This document shows positions 55,158 through 64,000 of a DNA stretch of 64,000 nt, piece by piece. Under the pieces are notes generated by a model, which saw only the letters and a list, made by a program, of their open reading frames with translations, made no database searches and was not told where the DNA came from. The DNA is taken from assembly GCA_002286855.1 (NCBI GenBank), contig NRSV01000047.1, positions 62,938 to 126,937 on the forward strand, in the 5' to 3' direction. Each line of letters starts with the position of its first letter. Position 1 is the stretch's first letter. Made by a program: the position numbers and the translations under genes. Origin of the DNA: Bipolaris cookei (taxonomy: Eukaryota; Ascomycota; Dothideomycetes; Pleosporales; Pleosporaceae).

Positions 55158-57068
55158 TCAACAGTGACCTCCAGTATAAATGCTCTTGTAGTGCTTCTCA
55201 ACAAGCCTTTTCACGGCGGTATGTCCATTCTTCGAGGCCAGTTGAAGCGTTCTCTCGTATTGTACCTTCCCATTTCCCCGGAGCTCAACACCAGCATTCA
55301 GCAGCAGTTGCACCATGTCTATGCGTCCGTGCTCTGCAGCTCCTTCTAATGCAGTTCTTCCGTTCTTTAAAGCTCCATCGGCATTTGCATTTGCACCAGC
55401 ATTGAGAAGTACTGTCGCCACTCTAACACGACCAGAGAGGGCGGCAGCTTGGAGTGATGTTGCTCCAGCATATTTAGCGGCTGAGGCGTTGACATCTGCG
55501 CCAGCATTGAGAAGGACTTGAATGGGCTCAATATCACCACTGCTAGCTGCTACTTGGAGCGCAGTCCTTCCATTGTTATCCGCTGGCGGGGCGTTGACAT
55601 CTGCACCAGCATTGAGAAGAACCTGAATGATCTCAATGTTGCCGCTCTCAGCTGCTGCTTGGAGTGCGGTCCGTCCACCATCATCCACTGGCGGGGCGTT
55701 GACATCTGCGCCAGCATTGAGAAGAACCTGAATGATCTCAATGTTGCCGCTCTTAGCTGCTGCTTGGAGCGCGGACCGTCCACCATAACCCGCTGGCGGG
55801 GCGTTGACATCTGCGCCAGCATTGAGAAGACTCTGGGTGATCTCGAAATTGGCTTTCCCTGCAACATACTGCAAAGCGGTTTGCCCCAACAGCTGTAAGT
55901 TAGGGTCTGCTCCTGCTTCAAGACACGTCTGTACCATAGACTGATGTTCGGACTGTATAGCAGCCAGGAGAAGCTTCTCTGCAAGTGCCTCGACCGTTGG
56001 ATTCCGTACTGATAGCAGAGACCTTAGAAACTGCACATTACTGATGTCTTGGAAGAGATGGGCCATTATAACAACTTTTTCAGTGTTGAACATATTGTTG
56101 GTCAGTAGAAATACCGCTAGGCTGAGATGTTGGACGTTTCCAGTCATTTTAATAGGTCCACTCGTATCTTTGTGACCTGTGTTTAATTTCCTCTCAAAGT
56201 CTTCTGGTATCACAGCACGTAGACGATGATGGATGCGCCGGACGGCACTCGATAGAGTTGGAGTATTTGCTGTGGTGGCACACCTTGACAGACCCGAGAT
56301 AACCGTATCTGGTATGAGGGACATGTATCCTACGGTTTCGAGGTCTTGTGGCTTTGATTGGAATGGATTGCTAATAGATTTGTTGATCATGCTAATAGCA
56401 ACAGCGGCTAGGTCTGGGTAAGGGCTGACTGGAAGAGTATTAGCTCAATTCAGAAGAATAAAGAGTACAATTGTACAGACTTCTCGACTCAATAGTGTCT
56501 AGGAATTGGAACCAGGGAAGATTGTAAAGCAATGCTGTGTCATCTTGCAGGGCTGCAGGGGTGTAGATATAGAGGCCTTCGGGCGTTTTCGGAGTCGGCG
56601 CTGCGAGAGTGTGAGCATTAAATACCGACCAATATAGCATCTTTGAGCAGGTATTTACCTTGGAATCCATACGGAAATGCTACGTCGTAGTCGTATCGTG
56701 CAAGCTCCTTCTTCAACTTCTTCTCGGGGACACGCTCATGGCCGATCCACACCTCAGTTTCTTTTTGGTCTCTCTTTCTTTTTGCTCTGTGTGGTGCAAC
56801 AGCCATCCATATGTCCCTTTTCTTGTACTTTTGAAATCCCCACTGCTTGAAGTGTCGCTCGAACTGGGCCTTCCTTAGGGGAACTATTAGTGGTCGTTGA
56901 GAGAGGAGAGTTCCATGGAAGGTCCTACGTAGCCTTGAAACCATACTTGCAAAACATTTCCTGTATGACACCGCCAGCTCCTTGAAGCTTTCTGTTTTCG
57001 GTAAGATACAGGGACTGGATGGTAGCCTTGTGCGAATCCCAATCATGTTCAGTGAGCTCAATGGACAT
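55158..57068 (-). CDS. Clr5-domain ankyrin-repeat protein
   Basis: Predicted complement(join(55158..56428,56481..56600,56659..56873,56929..57068)), 581 aa in frame. The N-terminus is a fungal Clr5 domain (SIELTEHDWDSHKATIQSLY ... IQEMFCKYGFKAT joined to KAQFERHFKQWGFQKYKKRD) with a basic stretch after it. A linker of ~200 residues precedes six or more ankyrin repeats (~350-560: ALQAAAESGNIEIIQVLLNA type), three of them nearly identical at DNA level. Clr5 occurs at N-termini of ankyrin, NLR-like and other fungal recognition proteins; ankyrin repeats bind protein partners. No NACHT or NB-ARC domain is present. Neighbours are an NLR N-domain relic and transposons. Confidence 0.85.
55586..55900 (-). 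repeat. Three 105-bp tandem repeats coding for ankyrin units
   Basis: Units start at 55586, 55691 and 55796 with an exact 105-bp period (35 codons). They differ at only a few bases, which suggests recent duplication or gene conversion within the repeat array. Confidence 0.85.
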
Positions 57069-57082
57069 AATGGATGATGCAC

Positions 57083-57600
57083 AGCACAAATATAAGAAGA
57101 TGAGCGAGGAGCAGGTACAGACTTGGGTTGTCTAGATTCATCGCAGGCGAAGACAATTATATGTATCTGTGTCCGGTCAGGAGCGATCTTTGGGGTGCTA
57201 AGAGAGGCTGTATTCGTACTATGACATGATTGGCTGTTGCCAGAATCTTTCTTGGTTCCCTACGCTAAATGATGATGCGGCTCAGGCCCCTCCAATGGCT
57301 GTCTCTGCCACAATCTTCTTGCATCAGCCAGGCTGAGATCACCCGCAATTGCACAGCCCCTACAGTTGTGCCGCTCTCCTATTCGCTGCCCCCAGAATCT
57401 CCCTGCAGCCTACTGCAGATTTTCTTGTTTCACTGAATCCAGATGTTGTCGCATTGGTGATTGCCAAAATCTGTGCGCAGTCAATCTCTATAGCTCCAGC
57501 TAATGGATCCGTGCGGATGTCAATCGTTCATCTTCGAAAATGATAAATGTCGGCTCCCAAACTGCCAGCGTCCATACAATCGATTGAGTGAAGTGCTAAG
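57083..57600. promoter_or_regulatory. Divergent upstream region of Clr5-ankyrin gene and small membrane ORF
   Basis: About 520 bp between the Clr5-ankyrin start (57068, minus) and the small ORF at 57601 (plus). No specific site recognised. Confidence 0.35.
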
Positions 57601-57784
57601 ATGATGTTGACCGTTGAAGCTATTGTAGCTATTGTCACTCTCTTCGTTGCATGCCCACCATCACTTGTCATCATCTGGAAACTGTATCGTCGTTACGGCA
57701 GTTCTAACCAACGGCCTAGTAAGTCTATCCTGAAGTCGCAAGCTCATTTACCCAGCCCACCTTTCCTCAATACTAAGAGTATAG
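57601..57784 (+). CDS. Possible small single-pass membrane protein
   Basis: Predicted join(57601..57718,57756..57784), 48 aa; a GTAAGT donor and a CCCAG acceptor bound a 37-nt intron. Without splicing the frame is 107 aa. Residues 3-26 form one hydrophobic helix (VEAIVAIVTLFVACPPSLVI), then a basic cluster KLYRRYGS. Similar short hydrophobic-plus-basic proteins are found beside fungal recognition genes, but I cannot name a family. The shared upstream region with the Clr5-ankyrin gene is the main contextual support. Real expression is uncertain. Confidence 0.35.
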
Positions 57785-58421
57785 ATACAACGTATGAACT
57801 TAGTATCCGTCCCGTAGCTGAAAATCCGTCCCCTCATGGACACCTCGCATATTACATGTTCATGGAGCGGAGGGTGGAAACTAGAGTTGTGTCTTCCTAT
57901 TGTCAGCTGTGTAAAGTCACGTAGCAAGCGACTTATGTCTTCCAGCATCAGCTAACTAGCGAAAGGCACAACTCCAGAGCCCGATATAGGCGAGGACGCA
58001 TGACTATCTCCAATCAGCGATGCGCCGGGAATGTTCAGATACTGTTATGCACCGAACATAAGTATGAGCAATAACTGGGCGACATAAAGCATGACAGCCT
58101 CCAGTAGTCAGGCAAGTCTAGCAGCAAGAAGTGTAAGCTTCATAGTACAGCTAGAACATTGCGGCTGACATTTTGCAAAGCCGACCGGGATAAAAGCATC
58201 AGTTCTCGATCTATCTTCTCAGTTCAACCATGATCCCTCAAAGTGGAAAGAGCACAACCAATACGGTGACAACACTGATGATTATAGGAAAAGAGCTTCT
58301 TATACCCCTTAAGCGCGAGCACGTAAACCTTTTTTTACCTCATTAAGCTTGTCTTGCTCCGTATAGTTAGATATTATCTAGATTGTGGATTACATCAATT
58401 GTATTTATGTCATCATCCTGC
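57785..58421. other. Intergenic spacer
   Basis: About 640 bp with no supported feature. Confidence 0.4.
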
Positions 58422-58930
58422 TCAGCCAGTGTAGCAGCTATATTTACCCGAGACCTGATTGCATGCCGAGCAGTCGCTGTTGTGTGAACCAGTACTGCAG
58501 CGCGTCTGTACCTGTGCATGCCATATCCTCAACCTTGGTACGAACTTGACCATGTTGATGCGATCTGCATATATCACGATCGGCTCGTCGTTCGCGGTGC
58601 CAAGTGCCATAGCCGATACCTCAGGAACGACCTGTCGCGTGTCAGTAAGGAATCGTTGTACCTTGGCTATCTCAGCAATGACCACCATTGGTTGACTGAG
58701 CACCGTCGGCATTGCATACTCCTCAAACGCGAGCTTGGTCACAAAGGCATTGCTGATCGGCCGTGCTACCTAGCTGCTACTGTAATCACTGCGAATCCCG
58801 CTCCAAGTGCTGCAGCAGGCGGTCGTCGGCCGCCATGAACACCGACACCACGTTAACTATGAGGTCACCCAGCCCGACGCCGCTGCCGCCTTGATGCGGG
58901 GTGCCTATGAACAGGATACCGTATATTAAC
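58422..58930 (-). pseudogene. Relic of NLR-associated SesB-like hydrolase domain
   Basis: On the minus strand, 58800-58925 gives GTPHQGGSGVGLGDLIVNVV and FMAADDRLLQHLERDS in one frame, then stops. 58422-58742 continues in another frame (TKLAFEEYAMPTVLSQPMVV ... ANDEPIVIYADRINMVKF). These match the second half of the alpha/beta-hydrolase (SesB/DUF676-like) domain that sits N-terminal to NACHT or NB-ARC in many fungal NLR proteins. The catalytic Ser region, the nucleotide-binding domain and the repeats are absent. It is clearly broken. Confidence 0.65.
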
Positions 58931-59120
58931 AGCTTAATTAAGCAATGCTCTTTAAGGGCGCCTTAGCGGACCGTGTCTAAGTAGATAAGCGCCTATGTGT
59001 TAGTTGAGTGTCGATATACTATTAATAATCCCACTCACGCTTTTAACAACAATACCACCTAGGCTATACGCCACGAAGATTATTAGCCGTTTACTTGTCT
59101 ATCCCAACTTAGCTTTTATC

Positions 59121-60729
59121 TAACGTGGCTCACAAGCGAGCGGGCCACTTTCCGCCAGCGCGTCGACGCCAACACAATAACACGTAATGTCTCAACAACG
59201 CAATACTCAAACTGCCTATACTGAAGCAGATCTTCAGCTTGCCCTTTTTGATTTCAAATTTTAACGTATTAAAAGCCAAAGACGTGCTGCTTCTATCTAC
59301 AACGTCCCACGAACAACACTCCAGCGTAGAGACGCTGGAACACGCTTCCGACGCGACTGCGAAGCGAACTCAAAGCGCCTGAACAAGCTAGAAAAGGGGA
59401 TTATAGTTGAGCGTATTCTTGAAGAGTCTACGCGAGGATTTGCGCCTACAAAGGCTGAAGTTCGAGCAATAGCTGACAAACTCTTGCATGAGCGCGCTAG
59501 CAACCCTGTTGGCAAGAACTGGGTTGACAACTTTGTTAAGCAAACTCCTGAGCTCCATACGCACTAGAGCTGTTCTTATGATTAATAGCGAGCGAGCTGC
59601 CTGTGAGGACTCGGCGGCTATCCAGTGCTGGTTTGATCTGGTGGAGGGGCCAAAGAAGAAGTGGAGGATTATAGACGATGATATCTATAACTTTGATGAA
59701 ACTGGCTTTATGATGGGCAAGATTTTATTACAGGCTCGGAAGGATATGGTAAAAAGAAGCGGATATAGCCACGCAACCGTAAGTGGGTTACTGTGATCTA
59801 AGGCAAAGGCGCGTCAAGTCGCCTGCTACCACCCTTCGTTATCTGTGCAGGCAAGGTACTCATCAATGTCTGGTTTCAACATCTACCTGCAGACTGGATT
59901 TATGAAGCTATTAATAATGGCTGGATGAATAGTCAACTTGCTCTTGCGTGGTTAGAGCACTTTGATGCCCATACAAAGAGCTGTACTGTGGGTGGGTATC
60001 GACCGTTCATTATCGACGGCCACGAGAGCCACTGCTCCGTCGATTTTCCAGATCTTTGTAAGGAGAAGAATGCCATTCTTCGCTATATGCCCGCACAGGA
60101 GTCTCACCTGTTGCAGCTTCTTGATGTCGTCTGCTTCGCACCGTTGAAGCGTAAGTATGGCGACGCTGTTTCAGGCTTGGCACGTAGCCGTACCCACTAT
60201 ATCAGCAAAGAGACCTTTCTACCAGCTTTCAAGACTGCTTTTGAGCAGTCTTTTACGAAGGAGAATATTCAAGCTGGCTTCAGAGGTGCTGGTATAGTCT
60301 CAGATGACCCACAGGCTGTGCTATCAAAGCTTGATGTGGTGGTGCAGACGCCAAAACAATCGCCGCGACGGGCAGACGCCTGGGAGGCGCAGACGCCGCG
60401 CAACGCGCGCGAAGTCGAGACTCAAAGTACTCTCATTCGACAGAGAGTAAAAGTGCAAAAAGTATAGCTAGACGGGCGAGTAGCAGTTGTGACGACGGTG
60501 AGAGCGCGTGGAAGAGGGTGCGAGGAGAGAGGCGGTGCGGACGTTGCAAGCAGACTGGACACATTACCCGTACCTGCGCAGTTGAAGTGAATAGTGCTAG
60601 TGATAGCGGTATTTCTAATGAACAAACTGGTATACTACGATAGTTTATTAACTGTGATAAAAGTGCGTGATATTGTGTCGACGTCGATGCGCTAGTCAAA
60701 AGTGGTCCGCTCGCTTGTGAACCACGTTA
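59121..60729 (+). mobile_element. Pogo-type element (TAACGTG-end family) with both ends, copy C
   Basis: Ends at 59121-59151 (TAACGTGGCTCACAAGCG...) and 60699-60729 are inverted repeats of ~30 bp. The terminal TA pairs fit a TA target duplication. The element is 1.6 kb. The transposase runs in order through a psq helix-turn-helix (YNVPRTTLQRR), a CENP-B-like part ending GKNWVDNFVKQTPEL, the NFDETGFMMGKILLQ first DDE block and the DGHESHCSVDFPDLCKEKN region. It finishes in a C-terminal zinc knuckle (CGRCKQTGHITRTC). Frame changes near 59570 and 59800 and stops in the first part inactivate it. It is the best reference copy for the family in this window. Confidence 0.88.
59488..60467 (+). pseudogene. 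Transposase pseudogene of copy C
   Basis: Two open parts: 59488-59796 with the first DDE block (IYNFDETGFMMG) and 59925-60467 with the rest of the core (PAQESHLLQLLDVVCFAPL, PRNAREVETQ). Between them lies ~130 bp with a stop and a shift; the N-terminal helix-turn-helix (59187-59500) is in another frame. The zinc knuckle (~60530-60600) is beyond a further stop. Confidence 0.75.
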
Positions 60730-61739
60730 CGCGATGAGTACCGTGCGTTTGGAAAAGAGGATACTTTCGTTTTCGTCAAAGGTGTCCACCGATCATCCCG
60801 GACATAAGTGTAGATGCCCTTGCCAAGTAAAATACCCATGATATCTGTTACAATCTATACCGTGAGATCTCAGCATGCATATAATTGCCACGTGCTTTCT
60901 GCGTCAGCTACCTGGATACTGGTACTACGATCCGCTAATCATCGCCTCTAGATACATGCGCAACAGCATCTCAACCAACTTTTTTTAAAAACACGAACAG
61001 TGAAGTCGGCACTCGCCCCTCATCATGTTGTGTTGTGGGGTTCGTCCCCTCTATGCGGGAATACGCGTTAGCCTTGGCGCGCATGGGGTTTCCTGACGCC
61101 ATTCATGAGAAACTGACGTGAACACCACACCCCCATCAACAACGCCGCCTTCCATCAACTGATGGAGACTAATCAAGCCCATCCAGGAAAACATGTCCAG
61201 CTTGCATCCCACAATTGTGGTCCTGCATTGCGCTATCTCGGGGGGTTACCTTGAGTGGCTAGTAGATTGTGGTGGTTACAGTGTAGGGCATACATATGGA
61301 GGGTTTAGTTCGGCATTTAAACCACCGACCCCATAGCACCGGCGTCTCTCGAGCTGCCAGACTGCCACCGAGCCGTGCGTGACGCCATGACTGTCACTGA
61401 ATGGCAGATCTCGGTTTTGAGGGCAGTGGATTCACAGATAAGAACGACGATGCCCAATCACAGTCCTTTTTGTGTCCCTTGGGTACACTTTTCCGGCGCT
61501 CCTTGGCCGATTGTAGCTTCGGTAAAGTGGTGCGTCTGGATCTCTCGAACATGGTGTCAATTCCTGTTGATGTTGCGACATCGTGGCGGCGTCTTGAGGA
61601 GAAATATTTTCGAACAGATTAAATACAGTACCACGGAGATGCTCGGAGACACCAGATGTGCGTCTCAGGACTCTGATTTCTGTTTGTCAATTGTATTCAC
61701 CTGCATCTCTTTTTGGTTACTTTTTCTTAGCCAACGGGC
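60730..61739. other. Intergenic region upstream of MFS gene
   Basis: About 1 kb; contains the transporter's promoter and leader. No other gene or repeat recognised. Confidence 0.45.
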
Positions 61740-63794
61740 ATGATGGCGGAACTAGGTGACGGCAAGAAGCAGGTACCCGTGCCCAAACACACGGACTCGG
61801 GATCTTCAGACACGGATTCCAGGCACAATGAGGAGCTCTACGGAGACTCTGGCGATAACCATGTCTTCAGTGATCCCGTTGTTGCAGAGTATTGGCGAGA
61901 GGTCTACGAGCGAAACGGATATGAGAACCGACATCGATTTGATCCGAACTATAAATGGACGGCCGAAGAGGAGAAGCGCCTCATCCGCAGAGTAAGCGAG
62001 GATAGCTCATGGGATTCAGAAAACATAACGCTGACGCCTTGGCAGCTTGATCTCAGGATCACGTTCTGGGCTTGGTTGATGTTTTGCGCACTGGACTTGA
62101 ACAGGAAAAACATCAATCGCGCCATTTCTGACAACATGGTAGGTTTTCTCCCTACTCACCCGATTATGGTCGTTTAACTAATCTTGATTGTAGTTAAAAG
62201 AATTAAGTAAGTGAGAAAATGAGGGGAATGTACGGCAAGTAGCTCACGTTGTTTCTAGACATGAACACCAATGACTTCAATTATGGACAAACGGTATTTA
62301 TCACATTCTCTGTTTATCTTGTAGCACGTCTAATAATATTTAGATATTTCTCGCTTCGTTCCTTACAGCGGAGCTTCCCAGTGGCCTCATTAGTAAGAAA
62401 CTCGGCGCCGATCGATGGATTCCCTTCATCATTTGCGCGTGGTCAATCGTCAGTGCATCCCAGGCGGCAATCAAGACCAAAGGGGCATATTATGTAATTC
62501 GTGCGCTGCTAGGGCTGTTCATGGGCGGATTTATCCCGTACGTATAAATAGCAGCTTTGTTGATTCATCTAGCTAACATCATTAGTGACATCGTTCTATG
62601 GCTTACCTACTACTTTGTATGTGTGTGGTTGGTGTCACTTGATAGACTTATTCTAACATTACCCTAGAAATCCAACGAGCTGCCGAAGCGCCTGGCTTTC
62701 TTTTGGACTGCCCTCAGCACTTGCCAAATTGCTGGATCATTGATTGCAGCTGGTGTACTTCAAATGAGGGGAATCAATGGCTGGTCAGGATGGCAGTATT
62801 TGTATGTTACTAGATTTGATTGCGAGAGCCGATACTGAGTGTTTTGTTAGGTTTCTTATTGAGGGTGTCATCACCTGCTTCATTGGTATCTTATCATGGG
62901 GGTTAATGCCTCCTGGCCCGACTCAAACGAAGCACTGGTTCCGAGGCAGGAACGGATGGTTCACTGAGCATGAGGAATATATCCTCGTGAACAGAGTTCT
63001 CCGTGACGAGTAAGTGGCACAATTTATAACTTTGCTACAGTGCTGACTCCAGTAGCCCTTCCAAGGGTGACATGAACAACCGTCAAGCCGTTGGCGTTGG
63101 CCATCTTTTGAAATCTTGCTTCGATTGGGAACAGTGGCCGCTCTACCTTATTGGTCTGACGGCATACATCCCTCCTGCTCCGCCATCGACATATCTCTCA
63201 TACATCCTGCGACAGCTCGGGTTTTCCGTCTTCAAAGCCAACTTGCTCACCATCCCGTCGCAATTCCTATTTGCCGTGCAACTGCTCATCCTTACTTGGC
63301 TTTCCGAGAGAGTAAAGGAGCGAGCCATTATCAGCAGTCTAAGTAATATCTGGATTTTCCCGTGGCTGATTGGTCTGGTAGTTTTGCCTGCAAACGCCAG
63401 TCCTTGGACTCGATACGCACTGCTTACTGGGCTTCTAAGCTATCCGTATTGCCACGCTATCCTTGTGGGCTGGAACGCTAAGAATAGCAATGCAGTTCGG
63501 ACGCGGGCCATTTCTGCTGCTCTTTACAACATGTTTGTCCAGTCAGGAAACATCATCTCAACAAACATCTACCGCGATGACGATCAGCCTCTGTACCGAC
63601 GTGGCAACAAGATACTGCTTGCGATTTGTTCTTTCAACATTGTGTTGTTCTATCTGGTGAAGCTTTTCTACATCTGGAGGAACAAAGTTAGAGACAGGAG
63701 ATGGAATGCGATGACGAAGGAGGAGCAGCAGGATTATTTGTTGACGACAAAAGATGAGGGTATGAAGAGGTTAGATTTCAGATTTGCACACTGA
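61740..63794 (+). CDS. MFS transporter, Dal5/allantoate permease (ACS) family
   Basis: Predicted join(61740..62138,62194..62206,62259..62327,62369..62537,62586..62616,62668..62801,62851..63009,63053..63794), 571 aa in frame. The cytosolic N-terminus (~110 aa) is charged. Twelve-helix MFS signals include LRITFWAWLMFCALDLNRKN (helix 1), LNMNTNDFNYGQTVF, ELPSGLISKKLGADRWIPF (loop 2-3), GLFMGGFIPDIVLW, LPKRLAFFWTALSTCQIAGS and SWGLMPPGPTQT followed by NGWFTEHEEYILVNRVLRDD. Relatives carry allantoate, nicotinate, pantothenate or other organic anions with protons. Exon 2 is 13 nt. The third intron (41 nt) is the least certain join. No break was found; substrate unknown. Confidence 0.85.
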
Positions 63795-64000
63795 TTGGGC
63801 GGTGTGCAAGTACAAATCTCTCACTTTAGACAATTCGGAGGTCCTACTCTCGGGTTTAGTTTGTGTGAAGCAAAAGGTGGCGATCTGAATTTTCCATAGG
63901 GGATTCGTGTGAGGGGCTGCGCAAAGGTTGCTAATGCCTGGTAACAGGATTGTATTCGATGATAACGCTATCTTCTGCCCATGCTAAGTTTATATATATC
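63795..64000. other. 3' region of the MFS gene
   Basis: About 200 bp to the window end; no further gene seen. Confidence 0.4.

Noticed and set aside
1..64000. CRISPR array, tRNA and rRNA genes
   Set aside because: No regularly spaced direct repeats with unique spacers; no cloverleaf with a clear T-loop or rRNA segment could be recognised by eye.

Overview
The window looks like nuclear DNA of a filamentous ascomycete, most probably a dothideomycete close to Pleosporales. This rests on many introns of about 40-80 nt with GTRNGT donors and CTAAC/CTGAC-type branch sites, on gene content (highly reducing PKS, PTH11-type rhodopsin-fold receptor, HET and Clr5-ankyrin genes, a Dal5-like transporter, a small secreted cysteine-rich protein), and on pogo and Tc1 transposon relics whose decay is dominated by C:G-to-T:A changes. 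The genus is inference; no rRNA or ITS marker is present.

Layout. (1) 1-2.6 kb: two decayed pogo-type transposons. (2) 2.8-14.1 kb: a two-gene secondary-metabolism locus. A cytochrome P450 (minus strand) and a full KS-AT-DH-MT-ER-KR-ACP polyketide synthase (plus strand, seven exons, 2639 codons) diverge from a 1.34-kb region that carries a small inverted-repeat element. (3) 14.7-47.2 kb: a block of ordinary conserved genes with low repeat content: RPL11, SmB, mitochondrial pyruvate carrier MPC1, PEX1, MCM7, SHR3, an RRM-like protein, a rhodopsin-fold membrane protein, a nuclear-type hypothetical, molybdenum cofactor sulfurase, ILM1, a membrane dipeptidase, a decayed HET gene and a four-helix membrane protein. 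(4) 49-61 kb: a transposon-rich compartment with a pogo fragment, a Tc1/mariner relic with 72-bp inverted repeats, an internally deleted pogo element, a MITE with about 120-bp inverted repeats, and a decayed pogo element with both ends. Between them lie a predicted secreted eight-cysteine protein, an intact Clr5-ankyrin gene and a remnant of an NLR-type N-terminal hydrolase domain. (5) 61.7-63.8 kb: a Dal5/allantoate-permease-type MFS transporter with eight exons.

In the metabolic locus the PKS would build a reduced, methylated chain and the P450 would oxidise it. No releasing enzyme, transcription factor or transporter lies next to them, so it is either a minimal cluster or the edge of one broken by the transposons on its left. 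The 49-61 kb region has the pattern of fast-evolving compartments: transposons, a candidate effector and self/non-self recognition families together. Exon joins were chosen so that reading frame is kept and GT..AG borders are present; every multi-exon model given sums to a multiple of three. These joins are predictions without transcript support.
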